Source: CAYZJD01 sp964478455 (lineage in GTDB: Bacteria; Acidobacteriota; Terriglobia; Bryobacterales; Bryobacteraceae). Taken from it: a DNA stretch of 7,730 nucleotides. Position 1 is the stretch's first letter. Every line of letters starts with the position of its first letter. The position numbers were made by a program, and so were the translations under genes. Shown in pieces: positions 1 through 6,381 of this stretch. Below the pieces are notes generated by a model. It had not been told where the DNA came from. It ran no database searches and worked only from the letters and a program-made list of their open reading frames with translations. The stretch is taken from positions 1 to 7,730 of the forward strand of contig CAYZJD010000222.1 of NCBI GenBank assembly GCA_964478455.1, given 5' to 3'.

Positions 1-17
1 TCCACCAAGGGGCTGCT

Positions 18-611
18 ATGATCGCCATCTTCGATTACGGCGCCGGCAACCTCCGCTCGGTGGCGAACACGCTGGAAGAGGTCGGCGCGGAGTACACGAT
101 TGTGCGAGACGCCGCCGGCCTCGCCGGTACCTCGAAGATCATCCTGCCCGGCGTCGGCCACTTCGGCCAGATGATACGGGCGCTCGACGAAATGCAGGTG
201 CGGAATGCGCTGCTCGAGCGGATCGCCGCCGGCGTTCCGTTCCTTGGCATCTGCCTCGGCCTCCAGGCGCTGTTCGAAGCGAGTGACGAAGCTCCCGACT
301 TGCCGGGCTTGGGCCTCGTTGCCGGCGTCGTGCGCCGCTTCCCGGAGGGCGCGCGCGTGCCGCAGATGGGCTGGAACGAACTCGCGCCGCGCGCGGCGAG
401 CCGCCTCCTCGACGGGCTCGGCCCGCGGCCGTACGTGTACTTTGCCCACAGTTACTACGCCCCGGTGGTCGAGGCGACAGCCGCCACATGTACTTACTCG
501 ATCACTTACACGGCGCTGCTCGAGAGCGGCAACCTCTTCGGCGTCCAGTTTCACCCGGAGAAGTCGGGGCCGCTCGGCCTCCGCATCGTCAGGAACTTCG
601 TGGATCTCTAA
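18..611 (+). CDS. hisH: Imidazole glycerol phosphate synthase, glutamine amidotransferase subunit HisH
   Basis: HisH hydrolyses glutamine and passes ammonia to HisF, the cyclase partner, in the fifth step of cytoplasmic histidine synthesis. The 197-residue protein is the normal family length. It opens with the family hallmark IFDYGAGNLRS (residues 4-14). The oxyanion-strand motif PGVGHFG follows, then the nucleophile elbow GICLGLQ with catalytic Cys79. The His-Glu pair of the triad sits in VQFHPEKSG (His179, Glu181). All three triad residues are present, so the subunit should be active. The ATG is preceded by AAGGGG at a suitable distance. The gene lies directly before hisF (3-nt gap), which fits co-translation of the two subunits. 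The upstream part of the operon lies outside the window. Confidence 0.97.
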   Translation: MIAIFDYGAGNLRSVANTLEEVGAEYTIVRDAAGLAGTSKIILPGVGHFGQMIRALDEMQVRNALLERIAAGVPFLGICLGLQALFEASDEAPDLPGLGLVAGVVRRFPEGARVPQMGWNELAPRAASRLLDGLGPRPYVYFAHSYYAPVVEATAATCTYSITYTALLESGNLFGVQFHPEKSGPLGLRIVRNFVDL

Positions 612-614
612 GCG

Positions 615-1403
615 ATGCTTGCCAAGCGCATCATCCCCTGCCTGGACGTGACCGCGGGCCGAGTCGTCAAGGGCGTCCGCTTCGTCAACCTGCGCGACGC
701 AGGCGACCCGGTCGAGTTGGCCGACCGCTACAACCAGCAGGGCGCGGACGAACTCGTCTTCCTCGACATCACCGCTTCAAGCGACAACCGCGACATCATG
801 GCCGGCGTCGTCGCCCGCACCGCCCGGAAAGTGTTCATCCCGCTGACGGTCGGCGGAGGGATCCGCGCGGTCGCCGATGCCAGGCGCATTCTCATGGCGG
901 GCGCCGACAAGGTGAGCGTCAATACCGCCGCGGTTCACCGGCCCGCGCTGATCACGGAGCTCAGCAATGAGTTCGGCGCTCAGGCCGTCGTTCTCGCCAT
1001 CGACGCCAAGCGCCGCGCTCCCGGCGCCTGGAATGTCTGGACTCGCGGCGGCCGCGTCGATGAAGGAATCGACGCGGTCGAGTGGGCGGCCCGCGGCGAA
1101 GCCCTCGGCGCCGGCGAGATCCTCCTCACTTCGATGGACACCGACGGCATGCAGCAGGGATTCGATTGCGAGCTGACGCGCACCGTCTCGCGCGCCACCC
1201 GTATCCCGGTGATCGCCTCGGGTGGCGCGGGCAAGCCCGACGACTTCGTCCGCGTCCTCACCGGCGGCGAAGCGGATGCCGCCCTCGCCGCATCCATCTT
1301 TCACTACGGCACGTACACTGTTGACGATCTCAAAGAGCACCTCGAGCGCCACGGCATCCCCGTGCGAAGAACTCCGAACCGGCCTTCTTGGAGCGCCCCA
1401 TGA
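615..1403 (+). CDS. hisF: Imidazole glycerol phosphate synthase, cyclase subunit HisF
   Basis: HisF is the (beta/alpha)8-barrel subunit that uses ammonia from HisH to turn PRFAR into imidazole glycerol phosphate and AICAR. The N-terminus AKRIIPCLDVTAGRVVKG is diagnostic. The two catalytic aspartates are Asp11 (CLDV) and Asp130 (VLAIDAK). The phosphate-binding loops are visible as VGGGIRAV in the first half and IASGGAGKPDD in the second. At 262 residues it is slightly longer than the usual 252-256. The extra residues form a Pro/Arg-rich tail (VRRTPNRPSWSAP) that runs into the next gene. The stop TGA overlaps the hisA ATG (ATGA), so hisA is probably translated by termination-reinitiation. No strong Shine-Dalgarno is seen before the start; translation is probably coupled to hisH. 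Confidence 0.97.
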   Translation: MLAKRIIPCLDVTAGRVVKGVRFVNLRDAGDPVELADRYNQQGADELVFLDITASSDNRDIMAGVVARTARKVFIPLTVGGGIRAVADARRILMAGADKVSVNTAAVHRPALITELSNEFGAQAVVLAIDAKRRAPGAWNVWTRGGRVDEGIDAVEWAARGEALGAGEILLTSMDTDGMQQGFDCELTRTVSRATRIPVIASGGAGKPDDFVRVLTGGEADAALAASIFHYGTYTVDDLKEHLERHGIPVRRTPNRPSWSAP

Positions 1404-2122
1404 TCATCCCCTGCATCGACCTCATGGACGGCAAGGTCGTGCAGCTCGTCCAGGGCCGTGACAAGGCGCTCGAAGGCGGCACTCCACAGGAAATGCTCGA
1501 CCGCTTCGCCGCCTTTTCTGAAATCCAGGTGATCGACCTCGACGCCGCTATGGGCCGCGGCTCCAACGATGCCATCGTCGGGTACCTGGCCGCCCGCGCC
1601 GCCATCCGCGCCGGCGGCGGCGTCCGCACGCCGGAGCGCGCGCGGGCCCTCGTCGAGCAGGGCGCCCGCAAGGTCATCGTGGGCACCGCCGCGTTTTGCC
1701 CGGATGGCGTCAACACGGATCTGCTCGCGCGGATGAATGACGCGATCGGCGCCGGGCGCTTGCTCGTCGCGCTCGATTCCAAAGAGGGCCGCATCGTGGT
1801 CAAGGGCTGGTGCGAGGCCACCGCGTTCGCCGCCGAAGACGTGATCCGGCAACTGGAGCCGTACTGCTCCGGCTTCCTCTGCACCTACGTGGACAAGGAA
1901 GGCATGATGCAGGGCACCGACCTCGACTGGTTCCGCCGCCTCCGCGCCGCCACCGCGCACGAGCTCACTGCCGCTGGCGGCATCACCACCCTCGACGAAA
2001 TCCGCGAGCTCGCGCGCCTGAACATCCACGCCGCTCTCGGCATGGCCATCTACACGGACAGGCTCGATCTCCAGGAACTGGCTTCGCTCAACCGCGCTTC
2101 TATGTTTCCGTCTCTGCAATGA
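1400..2122 (+). CDS. hisA: HisA-type phosphoribosylformimino-AICAR-P isomerase
   Basis: HisA opens the ribose ring of ProFAR to give PRFAR, the substrate of HisHF, by an Amadori rearrangement. The 240-residue barrel starts IIPCIDLMDGKVVQLVQG. The catalytic aspartates are Asp7 (CIDL) and Asp126 (VALDSKEG). Phosphate loops are visible as AGGGVRTPERA in the N-terminal half and AAGGITTLDEI in the C-terminal half. The start is placed at the ATG in the ATGA overlap with hisF. A TTG four codons upstream is open but would add residues before the conserved beta-strand 1. The protein is a divergent HisA: the loop after strand 1 (RDKALEGGTPQEML) is short and unlike the enterobacterial form. HisA and HisF are homologous, but HisF is already present next door and the operon context supports the HisA role. 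The order H-F-A differs from the common H-A-F. Confidence 0.9.
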   Translation: MIIPCIDLMDGKVVQLVQGRDKALEGGTPQEMLDRFAAFSEIQVIDLDAAMGRGSNDAIVGYLAARAAIRAGGGVRTPERARALVEQGARKVIVGTAAFCPDGVNTDLLARMNDAIGAGRLLVALDSKEGRIVVKGWCEATAFAAEDVIRQLEPYCSGFLCTYVDKEGMMQGTDLDWFRRLRAATAHELTAAGGITTLDEIRELARLNIHAALGMAIYTDRLDLQELASLNRASMFPSLQ

Positions 2123-2156
2123 GGGAGTTGGGCGAGCGGGCTGGGAAGGAGCCCGG

Positions 2157-2178
2157 CGCGCCCCTGGCCGGGGGCGCG
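2157..2178 (+). other. GC-rich hairpin between hisA and the MNT gene
   Basis: The arms CGCGCCCC (2157-2164) and GGGGCGCG (2171-2178) are exact reverse complements around a 6-base loop, 35 bases after the hisA stop. No run of T follows, so it is not a standard intrinsic terminator. It could be a pause or factor-assisted termination site, or a structure protecting the 3' end of the his mRNA. In DNA this rich in G+C, chance stems of this size are possible. Confidence 0.4.
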
Positions 2179-2201
2179 GAGATCCGGTATAGGATACGGG
2201 T

Positions 2202-2561
2202 ATGGCGGACGCAGATCAGAAGCGGGAGCAGGAGTCCCGAGTTCCGGAAGCAGCGCTTGGACTGCTGGTGCGCCGCATCGTGGATGCGGTTCATCCCGAG
2301 AAGATAGTCCTGTTCGGCTCCGCCGCCAGGGGGGAGATGAGGGCAGCAAGGGACGTGGATCTCCTGGTGATCAAGGCCGGAGACTATCACCACATCGAGA
2401 TGGCGCAGCGAATTTACGCGGCCCTCGGCAAGCGGGATTTCGCGGTGGACATCACGGTCGCAACACCGGAGGAAGTGGAGAGATACAGCGACGAATACTG
2501 CCTCGTGCTGTACCCGGCGATGCGCGAGGGTAGAGTGATTTACGATGCCCGAGCGGCTTGA
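2202..2561 (+). CDS. MNT-family minimal nucleotidyltransferase (antitoxin-type)
   Basis: This is a stand-alone polymerase-beta-fold nucleotidyltransferase of 119 residues. The signature is complete: LFGSAARG (Gly39-Ser40, Arg43-Gly44), then the metal-binding pair DVDLLV (Asp51, Asp53), then the third carboxylate Asp83 in FAVDITV. In known MNT/HEPN pairs the MNT protein is the antitoxin. In characterised cases it transfers AMP from ATP to a tyrosine of the HEPN RNase and silences it. The next reading frame begins inside this gene (overlap 17 nt) and looks like the start of a HEPN gene, but that partner is broken. The MNT gene is therefore apparently orphaned, with intact catalytic residues. 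The upstream region AGGATACGGGT offers only a weak ribosome binding site. Antitoxin function is inferred from family and position. Confidence 0.85.
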   Translation: MADADQKREQESRVPEAALGLLVRRIVDAVHPEKIVLFGSAARGEMRAARDVDLLVIKAGDYHHIEMAQRIYAALGKRDFAVDITVATPEEVERYSDEYCLVLYPAMREGRVIYDARAA

Positions 2562-2645
2562 TCCCACCGATCCCCGCGAATGGCCCAACCGGAAATTGAC
2601 GGGGTCGGCGTGCGTTGGGCGGAGCAGGCCATCACGGGTTCCTGA
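2545..2645 (+). pseudogene. Remnant of a HEPN-domain toxin gene (internally deleted and frameshifted)
   Basis: An ATG inside the MNT gene opens the peptide MPERLDPTDPREWPNR. This resembles the N-terminus of HEPN proteins encoded next to MNT genes, which usually run on into a helix rich in Ala, Arg and Leu. Here the similarity stops after about 16 residues, near base 2593. In another frame the bases just downstream encode VGVRWAEQAITGS followed by TGA (2643-2645). That resembles the ending of such HEPN proteins (a ...VVRWAE... helix). The simplest reading is loss of roughly 100 central codons with a frame change, removing the HEPN RNase motif (RX4-6H); no such motif is visible. The original frame stays open to 2742, but that tail has no recognisable character. 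Both assignments rest on remembered family flavour, not on an alignment. Confidence 0.5.
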
Positions 2646-2928
2646 CCACGGCTGGTCGCGCACTCTCGGCCAGCTCGCTGACACGCGACACATTTCGTGC
2701 GGGCTGGCATCCGGCGTGACGTTGCCAAACTGCGGCGCATAGCCGCCCGCGCCCGGAAGGTGGACCTTAGCTTCCGCATGGGGTCCGATTAACGGGTCGG
2801 CCCGGCGAATCCGGCAGCTTTATGTACGGATCGCGGGCCGCGAATTGGAACCCGAATTGCTCCGCTAACATGGGAAAGGGATTGCCACCTCCGAAATTGC
2901 CTGCGGCAAAGGGGGATCTGACACAGGA
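2646..2928. other. Non-coding stretch with decayed reading frames upstream of the nfn genes
   Basis: No intact gene is seen. Two short + strand frames look protein-like. One ends at the TAA at 2790-2792 (RDVAKLRRIAARARKVDLSFRM near its end). The other ends at the TAA at 2866-2868 (RRIRQLYVRIAGRELEPELLR). Neither has a credible start, and they lie in different frames, so they could be pieces of one frameshifted gene or chance open frames in GC-rich DNA. The promoter of the nfn pair should lie here, but no convincing -35/-10 pair was found. The purine tract AAAGGGGGA at 2908-2916 lies about 12 bases before the next start codon and may act as its ribosome binding site. Confidence 0.4.
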
Positions 2929-4395
2929 ATGGGCGAAACACCGCTGAAGACAAAACGGACCCCGAAAGCGCCCCGGCAGGTGCCGCCGCTCCTCGAGATG
3001 GAGAAGCGGGTCAGCACCCCGGAGGAGGTCGCCCTCGGACTCCAGTTCGAGCAGGCGCTGCTCGAGGCCCGCCGCTGCCTGGACTGCAAAGACCCGAAGT
3101 GCAACGACGCCTGCCCGCTACACATCGACATTAAGGGCTTCATCGCGAAAATGGTTGAGGGCGACCTCGGCGCTGCCTTCGACGTGCTTGCTGAATACAC
3201 TCCTTTCCCGGGCATCTGCGGGCGCGTCTGCCAGAAGGAGCTGTTTTGCGAGAAGGACTGCCTGCTGGGCAAGAAGCTCCAGCCGGTGGCGATCGGCGCT
3301 CTCGAGCGCTTTGTGGCCGACTGGCAGTTGCAGTCGGGTGCGCCCGAAAGGACTCTGGATCCGCCTCAAGGCCCCAAGGTGGCGCTGATTGGAAGCGGCC
3401 CGGCGTCGCTGATCACAGCGTTTGACCTTGTCCGCCACGGCTACCGTGTGACCGTCTTCGAGGCGCTGCACGAGCTGGGCGGCGTGCTGGTTTACGGGAT
3501 CCCTCCTTTCCGGCTGCCACGCGACATCCTGCGCCGCGAAATCGACCGGCTCCGCAGGATGGGCGTCGAGTTCCAGACCGACTTCATTGTCGGCAAGACG
3601 GCGACCGTCGAGGAACTTTTTGAGGAAGGTTACGAGGCCATCTTCGCCGGCACCGGCGCCGGCCTGCCGAACCTGTTTGGCATCCCCGGCGAGAACCTGG
3701 TCGGCGTTTACACTGCCAACGAGTTCCTCGCGCGCATCAACCTGATGCGCGCTTACGAGTTCCCGTATGCGGACACGCCGGTGCTGGTGGGCAAGCGCAC
3801 CATCGTCATCGGCGGCGGCAACTCGGCCATGGACGCCGCGCGCTGGGCGCGGCGCCTGGGCAGTGACGTGACCATCCTGTTCCGACGCGGCCGGGCCGAG
3901 CTGCGCGCGCGCCTCGAAGAGATCGAGCACGCCGAAGAGGAAGGCGTGCACTTCGAGTTCCTGGGAGCGCCCGTGGCGCTCTACGGAGATGAGAAGGGCT
4001 TCGTGAAAGAGATGGAGTGCATCCGGATGCAACTCGGCGAGCCGGACGAATCCGGCCGGCCATCGCCAATCCCGATCCCGGGCTCCGAGTACCGCATCCC
4101 GGTCGACACGGTGGTGGCCGCCATCGGGCAGGCGCCTAATCCGACGCTCCAGCGCTCCACCCCGCAACTGATTACCAAGCGCGGCAAGATCGTCGTTGAC
4201 GAATCCGGCCAGACGAGCATGCCGATGGTCTTCGCCGGCGGCGACGTCGTGCGCGGCGGATCCACCGTCATCCAGGCAATGCGCGACGGGCGCGCGGCCG
4301 CCGCGGCCATTCACCGGGCGCTCGCGGAGAAGCACGAGCCGCAGCCCGCGCCCGAGGCCGCCGGCAACCGCGAGGCGATGGAGGTGAGGCCGTGA
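2929..4395 (+). CDS. nfnB: NfnB/SudA-type NAD(P)H oxidoreductase large subunit (GltD-like)
   Basis: This 488-residue iron-sulfur flavoprotein belongs to the glutamate-synthase-small-subunit superfamily. The N-terminal domain has eight clustered cysteines for two [4Fe-4S] clusters: Cys50, 53, 58, 62 (CxxCx4CxxxC) and Cys97, 101, 107, 111. Next comes the FAD Rossmann fold ALIGSGPAS (from residue 152), the FAD/substrate segment GGVLVYGIPPFRLP, a second dinucleotide fold IGGGNSAMD (residues 294-302) for NAD(P)H, and the closing FAD motif FAGGDVV (435-441). Automated pipelines often call this glutamate synthase small subunit. The gene immediately downstream instead makes it the large subunit of an NfnAB or SudAB complex, which moves electrons between NADH, NADPH and ferredoxin, or reduces polysulfide. 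Its stop overlaps the next start (GTGA). Which of the two reactions it performs cannot be decided from the sequence. Confidence 0.88.
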   Translation: MGETPLKTKRTPKAPRQVPPLLEMEKRVSTPEEVALGLQFEQALLEARRCLDCKDPKCNDACPLHIDIKGFIAKMVEGDLGAAFDVLAEYTPFPGICGRVCQKELFCEKDCLLGKKLQPVAIGALERFVADWQLQSGAPERTLDPPQGPKVALIGSGPASLITAFDLVRHGYRVTVFEALHELGGVLVYGIPPFRLPRDILRREIDRLRRMGVEFQTDFIVGKTATVEELFEEGYEAIFAGTGAGLPNLFGIPGENLVGVYTANEFLARINLMRAYEFPYADTPVLVGKRTIVIGGGNSAMDAARWARRLGSDVTILFRRGRAELRARLEEIEHAEEEGVHFEFLGAPVALYGDEKGFVKEMECIRMQLGEPDESGRPSPIPIPGSEYRIPVDTVVAAIGQAPNPTLQRSTPQLITKRGKIVVDESGQTSMPMVFAGGDVVRGGSTVIQAMRDGRAAAAAIHRALAEKHEPQPAPEAAGNREAMEVRP

Positions 4396-5234
4396 ACCGC
4401 GTCGTCGCCAGGCGCCAGCTCACCCCCGACATTGTTTGGTTCGAGGTCGAAGCGCCGCGAGTCGCGAAGCACTGGAAGCCGGGCCAGTTCATCATCGTGC
4501 GTCCCAGCGCGGACAGCGAGCGTATCCCGCTGACGATCGTGGACGGCAACCGCGCGAGCGGAACCATCGTCATGGTCGTGCAGGCGATCGGCAAGACCAC
4601 CCGTGTGACCAACGCGAAGCAGGAGGGCGAGGCGCTCGCCGATCTCGTCGGCCCGCTCGGCGAGCCGGCCAAGATCGAGACATTGGGCCGTGTGGTTTGC
4701 GTTGGCGGGGGCGTCGGCGTCGCCGAGCTGCTCCCGGTCGCGCGCGCCTTCCGCTCAGCGGGCAACCATGTCACCGCGCTTTGCGGCGCGCGCTCGGCGG
4801 CGCATATCATCCTCGATGAGGAACTGCGGTCGGCCGCCGATGAAGTCTACTGGTCCACCGACGACGGAACCGCCGGCTTCCACGGCAACGTCGTCGAACT
4901 GATGCGCTGGTGGCGCGAGCGCCAGCCGGCTCCGCCTGACGTGGTCCACGTTATCGGCCCGATTCCGATGATGCGCGCCGCTGCCGGCTGCACTCGCGAA
5001 TGGAATGTTCCGACGTACGCCAGCCTCAACCCGATCATGATCGACGGCACCGGCATGTGCGGCGGCTGCCGCGTCACCGTCGGCGGCAAGGTGCGCTTCG
5101 CCTGCGTCGAAGGCCCCGAGTTCGACGCCCACCAGGTCGATTTCGACGAACTCGCGCGCCGCACCAGCGCCTACCGTCCCCAGGAGCGTCAGGCGCTCGA
5201 GCGCCACGAGTGCCGCATCGGGCTGGGCGGGTAG
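4392..5234 (+). CDS. nfnA: NfnA/SudB-type FAD/[2Fe-2S] oxidoreductase small subunit
   Basis: This 280-residue protein has the ferredoxin-NADP reductase/PyrK layout. The N-terminal FAD-binding barrel carries RIPLTI (residues 44-49) and GPLG (87-90). A nucleotide-binding fold follows with VGGGVGVAEL (from 104). The C-terminal [2Fe-2S] segment has Cys223, Cys226 and Cys238 in GTGMCGGC...FAC. In characterised Nfn small subunits an Asp completes this cluster, and Asp218 (MIDG) is in the right place. The start is the GTG overlapping the nfnB stop, preceded by GAGGTGAGG. This order (large then small subunit) is the reverse of clostridial nfnAB. All motifs are present, so the gene is intact and should work with nfnB. 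Its last 94 codons and stop recur 2250 bases downstream, beyond an ATPase/DUF4276 cassette. Dihydroorotate dehydrogenase subunit PyrK is the main alternative, made unlikely by the partner gene. Confidence 0.88.
   Translation: MNRVVARRQLTPDIVWFEVEAPRVAKHWKPGQFIIVRPSADSERIPLTIVDGNRASGTIVMVVQAIGKTTRVTNAKQEGEALADLVGPLGEPAKIETLGRVVCVGGGVGVAELLPVARAFRSAGNHVTALCGARSAAHIILDEELRSAADEVYWSTDDGTAGFHGNVVELMRWWRERQPAPPDVVHVIGPIPMMRAAAGCTREWNVPTYASLNPIMIDGTGMCGGCRVTVGGKVRFACVEGPEFDAHQVDFDELARRTSAYRPQERQALERHECRIGLGG
4950..5234 (+). repeat. Direct repeat, upstream copy (3' end of intact nfnA)
   Basis: This 285-base segment, from codon Val187 to the TAG stop, aligns without gaps to 7200-7484 at a constant offset of 2250. 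Over the 282 coding bases 8 differ (about 97% identity), and every difference is at a third codon position and silent. Sequence before 4950 and after 5234 does not match the flanks of the other copy. The left edge falls in mid-gene; the right edge coincides with the stop codon, which is TAG here and TGA in the other copy. Confidence 0.97.
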
Positions 5235-5272
5235 GATTACAGCCGCTACTCGTTCTGATAGCATCGGTAGGC

Positions 5273-6376
5273 ATGACCCGACTCTCCCGCATTGAAGTGG
5301 AGGGCTTCAAGTCGCTACGCAACGTGGACCTTGAGCTGAGGCCGCTGAACGTCCTCATAGGGGCCAACGGAGCGGGCAAGTCTAACCTGGTCTCGCTGTT
5401 CAAGATGCTCAATTTCATGAGCACCTTGGCGCTCCAGGACTTCATCGGTCGAGAGGGCAACGCCGACTCCCTTTTGCACTACGGCGCGCGGAGAACACCG
5501 CAGCTGCTCGTCACTCTCCACTTTGAAACGGGCACAGGCCTGAGTCGGTACCACATGAGGCTGGTTCACGCTGCACCGGACACCCTCATCTTTGCCGATG
5601 AGCGGACTGTGTTTCACCGAGTTGGTTACAGGAGGGTGCAGGAGACCATCCTCGGAGCCGGGCACAGAGAAAGCCTCCTGAGCGAGAGGGCCCGTCAAGA
5701 CGACAGGACGGCCCGAGTCTTCCTTCGGCTTCTCCGGGGTTGTCAAGTCTTTCAGTTTCACGACACTTCGCCGACGTCGCACATCCGGGGCAAGGGTTAC
5801 ATTGAGGACAACAAGTTTCTTCGGCACGACGCGGGGAATCTCGCGGCGTTCCTCTATCGCCTCCTTCAGACTCATCCCGATCACTACAAGCGCATTGTTG
5901 CCACAATTCAACAGATCGCGCCATTCATCCTCGATTTTGACCTGGCACCTTCCCCACTGAACCCGAACTACATCCTGTTGAACTGGCGGGATCGTGATTC
6001 GGACTTTCTGTTCGGACCGCACCAACTGTCCGATGGAGCACTTCGTACGATGGCGCTGATCACGCTGCTCCTGCAACCAGAGGATGAACTCCCGGATGTG
6101 ATCATCATCGACGAACCCGAACTCGGTCTTCATCCTTCGGCGATTCAGCTCGTTGCGTCGCTGATGAGATCGGTCTCAACACGGCGGCAAATCATTGTGG
6201 CGACCCAGTCGGTACCTTTGGTGGATCAGTTCGAACCTGAGGATTTGGTCGTAGTGGAGCGGGCTGAAGGCGCCTCGTCATTTGTAAGGTTGCGGTTGGG
6301 GGCGCTTCGAGAATGGCTGGAGGAGTACTCTCCCGGCGAATTGTGGCAGAAGAACGTGATTGGGGGGAAGCCGTAA
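5273..6376 (+). CDS. AAA (ABC/OLD-like) ATPase, probable defence-system component
   Basis: This is a 367-residue ABC-type ATPase of the AAA_21/RecF-SMC-like group. The N-terminus IEVEGFKSLRNVDLEL is the typical opening strand. Walker A is GANGAGKS (residues 30-37). The ABC signature is LSDGALR (252-258). Walker B with the catalytic glutamate is VIIIDEPELGLHP (Asp280, Glu281). The switch position reads ATQS (Gln312 where many ABC ATPases have His), as is usual in this group. The middle (about 60-240) is family-specific and not recognised. The start chosen is the ATG before TRLSRIEV, 38 bases after the nfnA stop; upstream codons in this frame only shadow nfnA. The gene is clearly lower in G+C than its neighbours (27 of 60 in 5881-5940, against 46 of 60 in 4261-4320 of nfnB), which suggests transfer. 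The next gene is a TOPRIM-like DUF4276 protein. By analogy with OLD, Gabija and PARIS, the ATPase probably senses or gates a nuclease. No membrane segment is seen. Confidence 0.87.
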   Translation: MTRLSRIEVEGFKSLRNVDLELRPLNVLIGANGAGKSNLVSLFKMLNFMSTLALQDFIGREGNADSLLHYGARRTPQLLVTLHFETGTGLSRYHMRLVHAAPDTLIFADERTVFHRVGYRRVQETILGAGHRESLLSERARQDDRTARVFLRLLRGCQVFQFHDTSPTSHIRGKGYIEDNKFLRHDAGNLAAFLYRLLQTHPDHYKRIVATIQQIAPFILDFDLAPSPLNPNYILLNWRDRDSDFLFGPHQLSDGALRTMALITLLLQPEDELPDVIIIDEPELGLHPSAIQLVASLMRSVSTRRQIIVATQSVPLVDQFEPEDLVVVERAEGASSFVRLRLGALREWLEEYSPGELWQKNVIGGKP

Positions 6377-6381
6377 GGCGG

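Noticed and set aside
1388..1399. A TTG start for hisA four codons upstream.
   Set aside because: The ATG in the ATGA overlap with the hisF stop gives the normal N-terminus and a classic coupling arrangement.
1304..2119. Minus-strand open frame of 271 codons opposite hisA.
   Set aside because: It is antisense to a well-supported HisA barrel, with low-complexity Ala/Gly/Val-rich translation and no motif.
3118..4335. Long minus-strand open frame of 405 codons opposite nfnB.
   Set aside because: It is a shadow caused by GC-rich codon use; the + strand protein carries all cofactor motifs and the minus-strand translation resembles nothing.
5237..5264. Possible promoter for the ATPase (TTACAG, 16-base gap, TAGCAT).
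   Set aside because: The -35 match is poor, and such loose matches occur by chance. A promoter is likely in or near this 38-base gap but cannot be assigned.
5000..5272. An in-frame 5' extension of the ATPase reading frame through the end of nfnA (458 residues in total).
   Set aside because: It lies in a different frame of nfnA, is very Arg/Pro-rich as expected of a GC-rich shadow, and the ATPase family N-terminus begins exactly at the ATG at 5273.
6313..6381. A longer DUF4276 protein starting 23 codons upstream.
   Set aside because: The extension overlaps the ATPase and has no family character, while the ATG at 6382 directly precedes the conserved first strand and has a ribosome binding site.
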